A stretch of DNA of 46,735 nt from an uncultured Clostridia bacterium (GCA_947599995.1 CANQFW010000002.1:1-46735), one strand, 5' to 3'. Shown: positions 1 to 9,633, numbered from the stretch's first letter. Made by a program: numbers and translations. Notes: generated by a model from the letters alone, not told the origin.

Positions 1-55
1 ATTTTGACTATATTTTAAGCATAATATTTATATAAATTAATCCTCTTGACATATA

Positions 56-64
56 TGTTATAAT
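56..64 (+). promoter_or_regulatory. Extended -10 promoter of rqcH
   Basis: The sequence TG-T-TATAAT at 56-64 is a perfect extended -10 element, 27 bases before the rqcH start. A TTGACA at 46-51 is too close (7 bp) to act as its -35 box. A ribosome binding site AAGGAG at 78-83 follows, 8 bases before the ATG at 92. Confidence 0.5.
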
Positions 65-91
65 TAAAAAGAAACTTAAGGAGAGTATATT

Positions 92-1948
92 ATGGCATTT
101 GATGGAATTGTTACAAAATCTATTTGTAAAGAATTAAAAAATATAATTGGATATAAAGTCGACAAAGTTTACGAGCCGGATCAAAACACTATTATTTTGG
201 GATTATATAAAAAATCTTCCAAACTAAATCTTCTTTCTTGCATATCAGCTGTCAACTGTCGAATTCATTTAACTAAGCATGAATATAAGAATCCCAGTGT
301 AGCACCTAATTTTTGTATGCTTTTAAGGAAACATCTTATTGGATTTAAAATTAAGGACATTTACTGTAAAGGGTTAGAACGCGTCTGCTTTATCAATTTT
401 GAAAATTTAGATAATCCTGATAAACCCATAAATAAGAAACTTATTATAGAACTTATGGGAAAACATGGTAATATTATTTTAACTGATTCGAACGAAATTG
501 TAATAGATAGTATAAGACATACTTCAACTTTTGATAATTCTCTAAGAGATATATACCCTACATGCAAATATATTTTTCCAAAATCCAATAAGTTTAGTTT
601 TCTTGAATTGGCAGGAGCCGATGAATTCTATGATAAAATAGAACCTTTACTTACAAACGAAATATCAAATAAAATAAAATTATTATCTACTAGTGAAATC
701 TTAAGTAAACCTGAATCTCTTCTTTTAAACAAAAAGAATTGTCTTGAAGGTGATTTTAATTTTAAAATTTGCGATTTTAATATTGAAAAAATAGTTTCTA
801 ACACTTTTAATGGAATTAGTAGTACTTTTGTAGAAAGTATTATTAACGAATATGGAGATTCGAATTTATCTAAAGATTTAATACTTAAAATTTATTATGA
901 CATTTTATCTATAATAAACAGTAACTCTTTAGAGTTTAAGACAATATTTGTAAACGACGTAAAAAAGGATTATTTTTTGAAAGTTGCATCTATTGATAAT
1001 TCAGAATATCTATATCCACTTAGTTACTATTTAGATGAATTCTACTACCATAAAGAAAATAATGAGATTTTTAAGAATTATAGAAATAATATCTTACATC
1101 TAATTTTGCTTACACTAAAAAAATATGAAAAAAGACTTTTAAATATTGATGCCAAACTTTCTGAGTGTCAAAATATGGATAAATTCAAGCTTTATGGTGA
1201 ACTTATTACTGCAAATTTATATAAAATTTCAAATCAAAATATGTCTGAAATTGAACTTGAAAATTACTATGATAATAATAATTTAATAAAAATTCCTTTA
1301 GATAAAAGGTTCTCTGCAAACTATAACGCCAGAAAATATTTCAAAAAATATAATAAATTAAAAAATGCTTTAGAGATTGTGACTGTTCAAAAAAAAGAAA
1401 CTATTAGCGACTTAAATTATTTAGAAAGTATTGTGTACGAACTAGAAAGTTGTACAAACTTAGAAAGCGTTCAAGAAATTTATTTAGAAATATGTGAAAG
1501 TCCTTTATTTGCTGATAATGTAAAAAATAAATTTAATAAAAATTCCCCTTCCAAAAAGCATAATGCAAAAAAACAAAAAAGACTTACTACGAACAAACAA
1601 GTATCATTTAATCCCTTAAAATTCAAGTTTAAAGGTTACACTATTTTGGTAGGTAGAAATAACAAAGAAAATGATTATTTAACCTTAAAATATGCCAGTA
1701 AAAGTGATATTTGGTTTCATACGAAAGATATTCATGGAAGCCATGTTATTTTAAGACTTGAAAATAATAAATCCGCTTCTGATGACGTTCTGTATGAAGC
1801 CGCAAAACTTGCAGTTTTACACAGCAGAGCAAAAAATTCTACTAATGTTCCAGTAGATTATTGCCAAGTGTGTTATGTCAGAAAACCACATGGTAGTAAA
1901 CCAGGAATGGTTATTTACTCTGATAATAAAACTATTTTTGTAAAATAA
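92..1948 (+). CDS. rqcH: RqcH / NFACT-family ribosome quality control protein
   Basis: RqcH binds stalled 50S subunits carrying peptidyl-tRNA and recruits tRNA-Ala to add C-terminal alanine tails that mark the nascent chain for degradation. The 618-residue protein has the family layout: an NFACT-N domain opening MAFDGIVTKSICKEL, with the conserved PNFCMLLRKH block at about 72-81; a central coiled-coil region at about 350-460; and the C-terminal NFACT-R (DUF814) domain with SDIWFHTKDIHGSHVIL near residue 545. The Asp-Arg pair important in RqcH appears here as Glu96-Arg97, a conservative change. It was long annotated as fibronectin-binding protein FbpA. The gene stands alone on the plus strand. 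Its link to stalled ribosomes is of interest because this genome seems to carry stall-prone CGG codons. Confidence 0.95.
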   Translation: MAFDGIVTKSICKELKNIIGYKVDKVYEPDQNTIILGLYKKSSKLNLLSCISAVNCRIHLTKHEYKNPSVAPNFCMLLRKHLIGFKIKDIYCKGLERVCFINFENLDNPDKPINKKLIIELMGKHGNIILTDSNEIVIDSIRHTSTFDNSLRDIYPTCKYIFPKSNKFSFLELAGADEFYDKIEPLLTNEISNKIKLLSTSEILSKPESLLLNKKNCLEGDFNFKICDFNIEKIVSNTFNGISSTFVESIINEYGDSNLSKDLILKIYYDILSIINSNSLEFKTIFVNDVKKDYFLKVASIDNSEYLYPLSYYLDEFYYHKENNEIFKNYRNNILHLILLTLKKYEKRLLNIDAKLSECQNMDKFKLYGELITANLYKISNQNMSEIELENYYDNNNLIKIPLDKRFSANYNARKYFKKYNKLKNALEIVTVQKKETISDLNYLESIVYELESCTNLESVQEIYLEICESPLFADNVKNKFNKNSPSKKHNAKKQKRLTTNKQVSFNPLKFKFKGYTILVGRNNKENDYLTLKYASKSDIWFHTKDIHGSHVILRLENNKSASDDVLYEAAKLAVLHSRAKNSTNVPVDYCQVCYVRKPHGSKPGMVIYSDNKTIFVK

Positions 1949-1967
1949 CTATTATATCTACTTAATT

Positions 1968-2000
1968 AGAAAATCCAGTTTATAACAAACTGGATTTTCT
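1968..2000. terminator. Bidirectional terminator between rqcH and the KAP NTPase gene
   Basis: A perfect 14-bp inverted repeat (arms 1968-1981 and 1987-2000, 5-base loop) lies between two converging genes. The arms begin and end in A/T runs, so either strand gives a stem followed by U residues. Confidence 0.85.
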
Positions 2001-2007
2001 ATATATC

Positions 2008-3969
2008 TTAAATTACTTTTTCCAAAATATTCATAAGAGAATTTGAAAATTCTTGTAAAACTACTATTTTGATAGTATTCTCTTTTCCTCTTATATAATC
2101 ATCTATTGTTTGCTTTAAAACTTTTAAGTTTTTAATCTCTGGCGCTAGCTCTTTTGGATGCAATTCATATCTTTTTTCTAACCTATCTTTTATTATCATT
2201 ATATCTTCATTGCTTGCACACGATATTCTTTGAAATACCTGATAAGGGTCATAATATGCAAGAATAGGTATGTCCATACATTCTTTGTCAAACTTTGAAT
2301 AAAAATTTTCCATTTTCATTGGTATATTTTTAAACGTCTCCTCTGCTTTTTCCTTATATGATTTTTCTAACAATTGATTGTTTAGGGACTTAAAGTGATT
2401 TAAGATATCTTCCATATCTGTTGTAAAAAATTCCTTTATTGCAATTTTTGCAAGCTCTTCTTCTACATTATCACAATAGCTAGAATGAAGGCTAGCTAAG
2501 TTCATTCCATTTATAAACATACTTTTTAAATTTTTTAAATCATAACTTATAAGGTCTTTTTTTATAAAATGGATATAATATGCAAAAAGTTTTACCATAT
2601 CTATTAGCTCCATCTCGCCTTTCTTTACATCCTCTAGCGCTTCATTTACAATAATAAAAAACTTGTCATCTTGTATCTTCCAATATTCTTGTGTTAAGAT
2701 TTGTTTGTATGCTGGAATTTCTTTTGCATTTAATGATTTTTCTATTTCTTCCATATCTGTCTTAAAAATTTTCATGTCAAAAATCCTTGTTCGAATATAG
2801 TATTCTATAAATTTAAAGAATCTATATTCTGCTTTAAAGTTGTAATAATAGTTACTGTCAAATTCTTTTATATAAAATTGCCTATTATCCATAAGTACTC
2901 TTGATGAAACCAATATTGATTTATATTCTTCATTGTTTTCAATGTTTTTAAATTTTTCTTTCGTTATTTTGCCCGCTTTTATTTCAAATGACATTGCAAT
3001 TGTAAAAATAAGCATAGTTTTCATTACTAAATGATTTGTGTTTGGATAAAACTTATTTACCATTTCATAAATTTTACTAAAATCATTTAGTGCATGTTTT
3101 AGTATACGTAGATTTCTTGTTCCACTTTTTTTGAATGTACTCATTATTAAAATTGTATTTTCTCTTAAGAACTTCATAAGGTCTCTGTTTGACTCGTATC
3201 TCATAAGTATACCGTTTATTATATAATCAAATTGTGGCGCATATTCAAAAGTTTCTCCTACTAGTTTTTCTTTTATTCTTTCATAATCGTTTGCCTTATC
3301 GAATACATGCTCTATTTTTTCTTGAATTTTCTCAACCATTGGCATATCATTTTCAGTTCTGTTTAATTCTCCCTGTTTATCTAATAGATATGTGGCTATA
3401 AATGTTTTCATTTCTAAATTACTACTTTTTATTTTTGTTGATAGTTCTTTTTCATTACATATTATAATTGTTTTTATATGATCATGCTCTACAAAATTAT
3501 TTATATACCCTAAAATATCTATTACGTCAACATTCGCTCTTTCTAAGTCATCAAAGCATAAAACCTTGTCGTCCGTAGAAAAAAATTCTTCATAATTCAC
3601 TTTATTTCCTGGTGCTTTCGCTCCAAAAAAATTTGCCATATCTATTCCTGTTTTTGCATATTCCGGGATTGTAATCTGACCGTGTGTGTTCATGAACTTT
3701 CTTAGGTCTCTATCCATTAATTGACTTGTCTCCATAAAGATTTTTTTACTTATTTCTTCTAGATTAGAAATTCCATATAAAGACATATATATAGTTGTAT
3801 AGTTTTTCCCATTAAGCTTCATTGTGTCTATTTTTTTCTTTATTTGGTTATTCCAGAAATATGTTTTTCCTGATCCCCATTCACCGTTTATCATTATTGC
3901 ATAATCTGTATAATCAGACCTTATATAGTCTAGTATACTTTCTACTAATTCTTCCATTTTTCTTATCAT
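2008..3969 (-). CDS. KAP-type P-loop NTPase, function unknown
   Basis: This 653-residue protein has a Walker A motif GEWGSGKT at about residues 28-35 and a Walker B-type stretch VLCFDDLERANVDVIDILGY at about 136-155. An asparagine-containing strand TIIICNEKEL follows as sensor 1. The tight EWGSGKT spacing and the DDLER Walker B are typical of the KAP family of NTPases. The C-terminal ~400 residues are helical with no domain I recognise, and there is no clear membrane segment. Some KAP proteins act in phage defence, but nothing around this gene (recD2-comF upstream, rqcH converging) shows that here. The start is uncertain: ATG at 3969 or an in-frame ATG at 3957 (MEELVESILDYI). Both follow an unusual Shine-Dalgarno plus stem-loop leader also seen before the PBP gene. 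Confidence 0.8.
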   Translation of the reverse strand: MIRKMEELVESILDYIRSDYTDYAIMINGEWGSGKTYFWNNQIKKKIDTMKLNGKNYTTIYMSLYGISNLEEISKKIFMETSQLMDRDLRKFMNTHGQITIPEYAKTGIDMANFFGAKAPGNKVNYEEFFSTDDKVLCFDDLERANVDVIDILGYINNFVEHDHIKTIIICNEKELSTKIKSSNLEMKTFIATYLLDKQGELNRTENDMPMVEKIQEKIEHVFDKANDYERIKEKLVGETFEYAPQFDYIINGILMRYESNRDLMKFLRENTILIMSTFKKSGTRNLRILKHALNDFSKIYEMVNKFYPNTNHLVMKTMLIFTIAMSFEIKAGKITKEKFKNIENNEEYKSILVSSRVLMDNRQFYIKEFDSNYYYNFKAEYRFFKFIEYYIRTRIFDMKIFKTDMEEIEKSLNAKEIPAYKQILTQEYWKIQDDKFFIIVNEALEDVKKGEMELIDMVKLFAYYIHFIKKDLISYDLKNLKSMFINGMNLASLHSSYCDNVEEELAKIAIKEFFTTDMEDILNHFKSLNNQLLEKSYKEKAEETFKNIPMKMENFYSKFDKECMDIPILAYYDPYQVFQRISCASNEDIMIIKDRLEKRYELHPKELAPEIKNLKVLKQTIDDYIRGKENTIKIVVLQEFSNSLMNILEKVI

Positions 3970-4001
3970 ATGTTAGTTTAACAAATCTAACATTTTCCTC
4001 C
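3970..4001 (-). promoter_or_regulatory. Shine-Dalgarno plus stem-loop leader of the KAP NTPase gene
   Basis: Reading the minus strand, a perfect GGAGG (4001-3997) is followed by a hairpin with arms ATGTTAG (3993-3987) and CTAACAT (3976-3970), then the start codon. The sequence is nearly the same as the leader of the PBP gene at 38379-38420. A tiny reading frame (ATG TTA GAT TTG TTA AAC TAA) lies within the hairpin. The stem would bring a distant Shine-Dalgarno close to the start codon. Confidence 0.55.
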
Positions 4002-4024
4002 TCTTGTTATATTTTTAATTCTTA

Positions 4025-4729
4025 TTAATCTTTAGCTATAGTAAATACTCCAACTTCTTTAACTCCTGCTTCTATTAAAACCCTTGCACACTCATTGCAA
4101 GTAGCTCCAGTTGTATACACATCATCTAATAAAAGAATCTTTTTATTTATTATTTTGTAATTTTCTTTTACAATATATACATTTTTGGCATTTAAAGTTC
4201 TTTGTTTCTGACTTAATGTACTTTGCCTCTTGTTATCTATTATTTTTATTAATACGTTTGATGCATATTCTAAACCGAAGTCCTTTGCTAAATCTTTTGC
4301 AAGTAAATCTGATTGGTTGTATCCTCTATTCTTAAATCTCTTCTTACTTATTGGAACTGGCACTATTATATCATATTTTTTAAAAAACAAACCCAATTTT
4401 TCATTTTTTTCAAAAAAATTTTTAAATGTTCTGTATATATATGGTTTATTCCCAAATTTATATTGCAATATTAATTTTCTTATAACTCCCTCGTAAATGA
4501 ATCCATAAATCTGATTTTCGAAATATTCTGTTTCCGTCTTTTTTGATTGTTCTATTTCCGAATTTTCATCTCTTTTCAATACTTTATTATCTGAATTAAT
4601 AGTATAATTTGATATTGCTTCTATTTGTTTTAATTTATTCTCACATTTCTTACATAAATATTCTTTATTTGGGGCTCCACATATTGAGCACATTGGCGGG
4701 TATATTATTTGTAGTATTTTTTCTATTAT
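4025..4729 (-). CDS. comF: ComF-family phosphoribosyltransferase-like protein, probable AUA start
   Basis: ComF proteins are needed for DNA uptake or processing of incoming single-stranded DNA. A zinc-ribbon with Cys pairs (CSICG, CKKC) is followed by a phosphoribosyltransferase domain with VPVPISKKRFKNRGYNQSDL and the PRPP loop LLLDDVYTTGATC. The first ATG is at 4693, directly at MCSICG, with no ribosome binding site. The frame stays open upstream and encodes IIEKILQIIYPP, which matches the hydrophobic FPP-C segment usual in ComF. No ATG, GTG or TTG exists in that extension before a stop. AGAGGG (4743-4738) lies 8 bases before an ATA at 4729, so I propose an AUA start. A G-to-A mutation or sequence error is the alternative. 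The gene follows recD2 closely. Confidence 0.8.
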   Translation of the reverse strand: MIEKILQIIYPPMCSICGAPNKEYLCKKCENKLKQIEAISNYTINSDNKVLKRDENSEIEQSKKTETEYFENQIYGFIYEGVIRKLILQYKFGNKPYIYRTFKNFFEKNEKLGLFFKKYDIIVPVPISKKRFKNRGYNQSDLLAKDLAKDFGLEYASNVLIKIIDNKRQSTLSQKQRTLNAKNVYIVKENYKIINKKILLLDDVYTTGATCNECARVLIEAGVKEVGVFTIAKD

Positions 4730-4784
4730 TTTTGATTCCCTCTTTCTTTTTTACAATTGATAATTTAGAAAATTATCACCTAAC

Positions 4785-7004
4785 TTACATCAGTCTATAT
4801 TTAAGCCCAGTATTCCTCTTTTTACTATCAACATTTTGAATCATAAATCTAATAGTTTCATCTGCACCAATTATTATTAACAGCTCTTTTGCTCTTGTTA
4901 TTCCTGTATATAGCAGATTTCTTGTAAGTAACATTGGTGCTGCCTTAGGAATGCACATTATTACAACATTGAATTCGCTTCCTTGCGCTTTATGGATGGT
5001 TACCGCATAGCTGTGTTCTATTTGTTCTAGCTCTGAAAATTCATACCATGCTACTTTATCATCATCGAATTGTATTTCTATGGCTTTATTTGGTATATCT
5101 ATTGCAATTATTGTACCTATTTCTCCATTAAATACTCCTGTTCCAGTTTCATGTTTATTTCCATATCTTTCCCAATATATGTCATAGTTATTTTTTATTT
5201 GCATTATTCTATCTCCTACCCTAAAAGTTACACTTCCTAATTTTTTTTCACTTTTTTTATTGTCTTGAGGATTTATTGCCTCTTGCAAATACATATTTAG
5301 TTCTTTAGTTCCGAGTAACCCTTTTTTGGTTGGAGTTAATACTTGTATGTCTTCTATAAAATGATAATTTCCAAACTTTTCCAATCTTCCCGTGCAAAGT
5401 GATAATATTTCACTTAATATCTTTTCTTGATTTGACTGTTTTATAAAGAAAAAGTCTTGATTAGAATCTAAATCTATTTCTTCTTTTGAAATAAACCTTT
5501 CCCCACTATTTACTCTGTGTGCATTTACAATAATTTTGCTCTTTGCTGCTTGTCTAAAAATTTTATCTAGCTTTATTGTTGTTATCTTCTCCGATTCTAT
5601 CAAGTCTTTTAAAACACTACCAGGTCCTACTGAAGAAAGTTGATCTACATCTCCTACTAGAATCAATTTACTTCCAATATAGATACTTTTTAATAAATAA
5701 TTCATTAAAAACATGTCTACCATTGATACTTCGTCTACAATGATTATATCTCCATCTATTGGTGTTCCTTGGTAATTTGATAAATTTTTATATGCATCTT
5801 CTTCGTTGATTTTGCCTATTTCTAAAAGTCGGTGAAGAGTACTTGCATTTTTTCCTGTTGTTTCTGTCATACGCTTTGCAGCTCTCCCTGTTGGAGCTGA
5901 TAGTATTATTTTTTTTCCTTTTTTCTCATAAAGTTGTATTATGCTTTTTATTATAGTTGTTTTTCCTGTACCAGGCCCTCCTGTTATTATTGTTACATTG
6001 TTTTTGTTTACAGCTTTTAACGCTTCTATTTGCTTAATTGAAAGTTTTATTTTATTGCATTTTTCTATTTTTTCTAGTTCTTCTTCTATATGTTTTATGT
6101 ATTTTTCATTTTTAGCTTCATCTAATTTTATTATCCTTGTTGCTATCTGTTGTTCTGTTTTATAAAAACCTTCTAAGTATACCCATTCTTCTGAGTCTCC
6201 TCTTTCTTCTATTACAATTTCTCCACTTGCTTTTAAATTTATTATTTCATTTTCTATTTCATTTTTTGATACTCCTAATAAATTAAAAACATATTCTTCA
6301 AGGTTCTCTAGAATAGTGCAACAATGTCCATTATATGTTATCTGAATTAGAGCATATTTGATTCCACTTTTTATTCTTTTAGAATCGTTTTTTTCAAATC
6401 CTAAGTCTAAAGCCATCTTGTCTATTTGCTTATAGTCTACTCCTCTTGATATATCCACTAAAATATAGGGATTTGCTTTTATCTCTTCCATTGAATTTAT
6501 TCCAAACTTATCATAAACCTTTTTCGCATTATCCGCACCAAGCCCAAATCTTTCTAAAAATCCTACAATTTGCCATATCTCCCAATGTTCTATGAAACTT
6601 CGCGATATTTCCTCTGCTTTTATCATAGTTATTCCTCTTATTTTAGTAAGCTCTTGAGGTTCACACTTTATTATGTGTATTGTTTCTTCTTTAAATTTTT
6701 CAACTATTTTTTTAGCAGTTCTTCTTCCTACTCCCTTTATTGTACCATTTCCTAAATATTTTTCTAATGCATCTAGTGTTTGTGGCATTAACTTCTCAAA
6801 TGTATTTACTTTAAATTGTTTTCCATATTCTTTGTGTTCTACAAAATTTCCAATTAACTTTAGTTCATCACCTTCTGTTATAAATGGTAAGTAGCCTACT
6901 ATCGTTTCAGATTGCTCGTTTGCTTCATCATAAATTTCTGCTACCGTATAGCTATTTATTTCGTTTTGGTATATTATTCCTATTATCTGTCCTCTTAGTT
7001 CCAA
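4785..7004 (-). CDS. recD2: RecD2-type ATP-dependent DNA helicase
   Basis: RecD2 is a 5'-3' SF1B DNA helicase found in bacteria without a RecBCD role for it; it acts in DNA repair and replication-fork maintenance. The 739-residue length is typical. An N-terminal OB-like and helix-hairpin-helix region (GIGRRT-like GVGRRTAKKIVEKF near residue 97) precedes the helicase core with Walker A GGPGTGKTT near 344, Walker B IIIVDEVSMVD, motif III GDVDQLSSVGPG, and the C-terminal AVTIHKAQGSEF and YTGITRAKELL motifs. The start is TTG at 7004, with AGAGG seven bases upstream. It is followed by comF, so the two probably share a transcript. Confidence 0.95.
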   Translation of the reverse strand: MELRGQIIGIIYQNEINSYTVAEIYDEANEQSETIVGYLPFITEGDELKLIGNFVEHKEYGKQFKVNTFEKLMPQTLDALEKYLGNGTIKGVGRRTAKKIVEKFKEETIHIIKCEPQELTKIRGITMIKAEEISRSFIEHWEIWQIVGFLERFGLGADNAKKVYDKFGINSMEEIKANPYILVDISRGVDYKQIDKMALDLGFEKNDSKRIKSGIKYALIQITYNGHCCTILENLEEYVFNLLGVSKNEIENEIINLKASGEIVIEERGDSEEWVYLEGFYKTEQQIATRIIKLDEAKNEKYIKHIEEELEKIEKCNKIKLSIKQIEALKAVNKNNVTIITGGPGTGKTTIIKSIIQLYEKKGKKIILSAPTGRAAKRMTETTGKNASTLHRLLEIGKINEEDAYKNLSNYQGTPIDGDIIIVDEVSMVDMFLMNYLLKSIYIGSKLILVGDVDQLSSVGPGSVLKDLIESEKITTIKLDKIFRQAAKSKIIVNAHRVNSGERFISKEEIDLDSNQDFFFIKQSNQEKILSEILSLCTGRLEKFGNYHFIEDIQVLTPTKKGLLGTKELNMYLQEAINPQDNKKSEKKLGSVTFRVGDRIMQIKNNYDIYWERYGNKHETGTGVFNGEIGTIIAIDIPNKAIEIQFDDDKVAWYEFSELEQIEHSYAVTIHKAQGSEFNVVIMCIPKAAPMLLTRNLLYTGITRAKELLIIIGADETIRFMIQNVDSKKRNTGLKYRLM

Positions 7005-7109
7005 TTTATTTCCTCTTTCTTTTTTGTATTATAGAATATTCCCTTCTATAAAGAAAAAGATAAACAAAATTGCTCATCTTTTCTGAAAATTAGTTTTTAC
7101 GTTTTTTGG

Positions 7110-8060
7110 TTATTTATTGGTCATTTCCTCCAAATCCAAAAGCTCCTGCCATCTTCTATCAACTTCTTTTTGGAATTCTTCAATCATCCATTCATTTCCT
7201 GGTTTAAACATATGTTTAAAACGTCTTTGTGGTCTTAGGAATTCTTGTATTGGAAGTTTTTTAGCTGGTTTATTAGTTATTTTATATTTTCCATCTACTA
7301 CTTCATATAGTGGCCAATAGCATGTTTGAACTGCTAATTTGTTTATTGTCATAAGGTCTGATGTATCATATCCCCAACCTCGTGGACATGGTGATAATAC
7401 ATTTAAGAATGTTGGTCCTTCTGTGTATATAGCTTTTTCTGCTTTCTCATATAAGTCTCTAAAATCTGCCATTGCAATTGTTTGTGCTGCATATTTTATG
7501 TGATGTGCAGCTAAAATTGTTGTTAAATCTTTTCTTGATTGCATTTTTCCTGGAATTACCGTTCCTGCTGGCGATGTTGTTGTGTCAGCAAATTTTGGTG
7601 TTGCAGATGAACGTTGGATTCCTGTATTCATGTATGCACCATTATCATAGCATACATATGTTAAATCATGTCCTCTTTCCATTGCTCCTGATAAACTTTG
7701 AAGTCCAATGTCATATGTTCCTCCGTCTCCTCCAAAAGCAATAAATTTTGTTGTTTTGTCATTTGGTAATTTTCCCTGTTTTTTTAGTGATTTATATGCA
7801 GCTTCGGCTCCTGATAATGTTGATGAAGCACATTCAAATGCTGAGTGAATAAAAGAATCTGTCCAAGATGTATATGGGTATGTAAACGTTGAAACTTCCA
7901 TACATCCTGTTGCGCAAGATATTACTGCATGGTCTTCTTCTTTTAAAGCTCTTAGAATGTGTCTTGCAACAACTGGAGCTCCACAACCTGCACACATTTT
8001 ATGTCCTTCTGCAAATCTTGATGGTTTATTTGCTACTACTTCTTTCATGTTATATGACAT
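7110..8060 (-). CDS. porB: Pyruvate:ferredoxin oxidoreductase, beta subunit
   Basis: This subunit binds thiamine diphosphate and a [4Fe-4S] cluster in the enzyme that cleaves pyruvate with CoA to acetyl-CoA and CO2, reducing ferredoxin. The 316 residues contain CAGCG (Cys23, Cys26), the ISCATGCMEV block, the TPP/Mg motif GGDGGTYDIGLQ, and YDNGAYMNTGIQRSSATP, which is characteristic of pyruvate-type enzymes; another conserved Cys lies in LSPCPRGWGYD. The start ATG overlaps the porA stop region (both at 8060), showing translational coupling. A 2-oxoisovalerate enzyme is less likely given these motifs. Confidence 0.95.
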   Translation of the reverse strand: MSYNMKEVVANKPSRFAEGHKMCAGCGAPVVARHILRALKEEDHAVISCATGCMEVSTFTYPYTSWTDSFIHSAFECASSTLSGAEAAYKSLKKQGKLPNDKTTKFIAFGGDGGTYDIGLQSLSGAMERGHDLTYVCYDNGAYMNTGIQRSSATPKFADTTTSPAGTVIPGKMQSRKDLTTILAAHHIKYAAQTIAMADFRDLYEKAEKAIYTEGPTFLNVLSPCPRGWGYDTSDLMTINKLAVQTCYWPLYEVVDGKYKITNKPAKKLPIQEFLRPQRRFKHMFKPGNEWMIEEFQKEVDRRWQELLDLEEMTNK

Positions 8061-9259
8061 TATTCATTCGCCTCCCTTGTTCTTAGTCCTAAATATCTAT
8101 ATGGGTTTTGTATCTTTCCGCCACTTGTTACTATTTTTTTCAAATCCTCATATACTGATTCAATTTGCTCAGCTGGTACATCTCTACCACCAATTCCGTA
8201 AATATAGCTTACTGTAGGTACGTTTACATTATTAACTTGCATTCCTGATGTTACATCTGTAAATAAAGCCCCTCCTGCAGCATTTAACGAGTCTGATTTA
8301 TCTAAAATTGCAACAGCTTTTACATGTGCTAAAGAACTTGCAATCTCTTTAGCAGGGAACGGTCTATATACTCTTATTTTTAATAAACCAGCTTTAATTC
8401 CTTGCTTACGCAATTTGTCCACCACAAATTTTGTTGTTCCTGCTGTTGAATTCATACAAACAATTGCAAAATCAGCATCTTCTAATTTATATTCTTCAAA
8501 TAAACCGTATTTTCTTCCTGTCCATTCTTCAAATTGTTTTGAAACGTCTAAAATAACATCCTTTGCTTTCTTCATAGCCTCAGCTTGTTGCGCTTTGTGT
8601 TCAAACAAATAAGCTTGAAGATCTAAAGGTCCAATTGAAATAGGCTCTTTGCTATTTAATAAATAATGTTCTGGATTGTATGTTCCAACAAATTTTTTTA
8701 CTTCTGAATCTTCTTCCAAATTTATATTTTCTATTGAATGTGATGTTATAAATCCATCTTGACATACCATAAGAGGTAGTAGAACATCCTTATGTTCTGC
8801 AATTTTGTGTGCCATAAGTAAATTATCATATGCTTCTTGATTATTCTCTGAAAATAGCATAATCCATCCACTATCACGAACACCCATTGCGTCTGAATGG
8901 TCATTGTGAATGTTTAAAGGTCCTGAAACAGCTCGATTTACTAGACTCATTACTATAGGGAGTCTAAGACTCGATGCTATATAAATCATTTCCCACATGT
9001 ATGACAATCCATTTGCAGATGTAGCCGTCATAGCTCTTGCACCTGCAGCTTCTGCACCTATACACGCACTCATTGCGCTGTGTTCACTTTCAACTGCAAC
9101 GAATTCTGTATCTACAGTTCCATTTGCTACAAAGTTTGAAAAATATTGAGGAATTTCTGTTGATGGTGTAATAGGGAATGCTGCTACAACATCCGGATTT
9201 ATTTGTTTCATTGCGGTAGCTGACGCTTCATTACCGCTTAATCTTTCTCTAATACTCAT
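8060..9259 (-). CDS. porA: Pyruvate:ferredoxin oxidoreductase, alpha subunit
   Basis: The alpha subunit carries the pyrimidine-binding domain for thiamine diphosphate. It starts MSIRERLSGNEASATAMKQI, followed by the family block AFPITPSTEIPQYF with the conserved Pro-Ile-Thr-Pro-Ser-Thr, the EFVAVESEHSAMSACIGAEAAGAR signature and TATSANGLSYMWE. The C-terminal domain II (KYGLFEEYKLEDADFAIV) follows. At 399 residues it has normal length. It lies one base downstream of porD and overlaps porB. Confidence 0.95.
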   Translation of the reverse strand: MSIRERLSGNEASATAMKQINPDVVAAFPITPSTEIPQYFSNFVANGTVDTEFVAVESEHSAMSACIGAEAAGARAMTATSANGLSYMWEMIYIASSLRLPIVMSLVNRAVSGPLNIHNDHSDAMGVRDSGWIMLFSENNQEAYDNLLMAHKIAEHKDVLLPLMVCQDGFITSHSIENINLEEDSEVKKFVGTYNPEHYLLNSKEPISIGPLDLQAYLFEHKAQQAEAMKKAKDVILDVSKQFEEWTGRKYGLFEEYKLEDADFAIVCMNSTAGTTKFVVDKLRKQGIKAGLLKIRVYRPFPAKEIASSLAHVKAVAILDKSDSLNAAGGALFTDVTSGMQVNNVNVPTVSYIYGIGGRDVPAEQIESVYEDLKKIVTSGGKIQNPYRYLGLRTREANE

Positions 9260-9260
9260 A

Positions 9261-9563
9261 TTAATTTACACCTTCTTCCTTCATTTCTATTGCTTTAAAA
9301 GGACAAACTTTTGCGCATATTCCGCAACCTTTGCAGTAATCAAAGTTAAAGTCTCCCCTTTTTAAGGTTTCTTTTGATACTGGAATTGCGTTTTCAGGAC
9401 ATACTGGCCAGCATAGTCCGCATTGTTTACATTTATCTTCTATATAAATAGGGCAAATACTTCTCCAGTCACCTGTTTTACATTCTTTAGAATTTCCTGC
9501 ATTGTATATGTTTCCACCTATTGTTAATTCTTCCATAGGCGTATTTTTATTTATATCAGTCAT
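9261..9563 (-). CDS. porD: Pyruvate:ferredoxin oxidoreductase, delta (ferredoxin-like) subunit
   Basis: This 100-residue subunit carries two [4Fe-4S] clusters that pass electrons out of the enzyme. Two CxxCxxCxxxCP motifs are visible: CKQCGLCWPVCP at about 45-56 and CKGCGICAKVCP at about 79-90. AAAGGA sits just upstream of the ATG. Position between porC and porA is the usual order for the split enzyme. Confidence 0.93.
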   Translation of the reverse strand: MTDINKNTPMEELTIGGNIYNAGNSKECKTGDWRSICPIYIEDKCKQCGLCWPVCPENAIPVSKETLKRGDFNFDYCKGCGICAKVCPFKAIEMKEEGVN

Positions 9564-9633
9564 ATTTTTTCCTTTCTGCCATGTGGCATTTTACTTAAAA
9601 ATAGCAAATACCTTTAGCATATCTTTTATAATA

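Noticed and set aside
2008..3969. Multi-gene phage-defence island around the KAP NTPase
   Set aside because: Neighbours are housekeeping genes (recD2, comF, rqcH), and there is no nuclease, methylase or toxin next to it.
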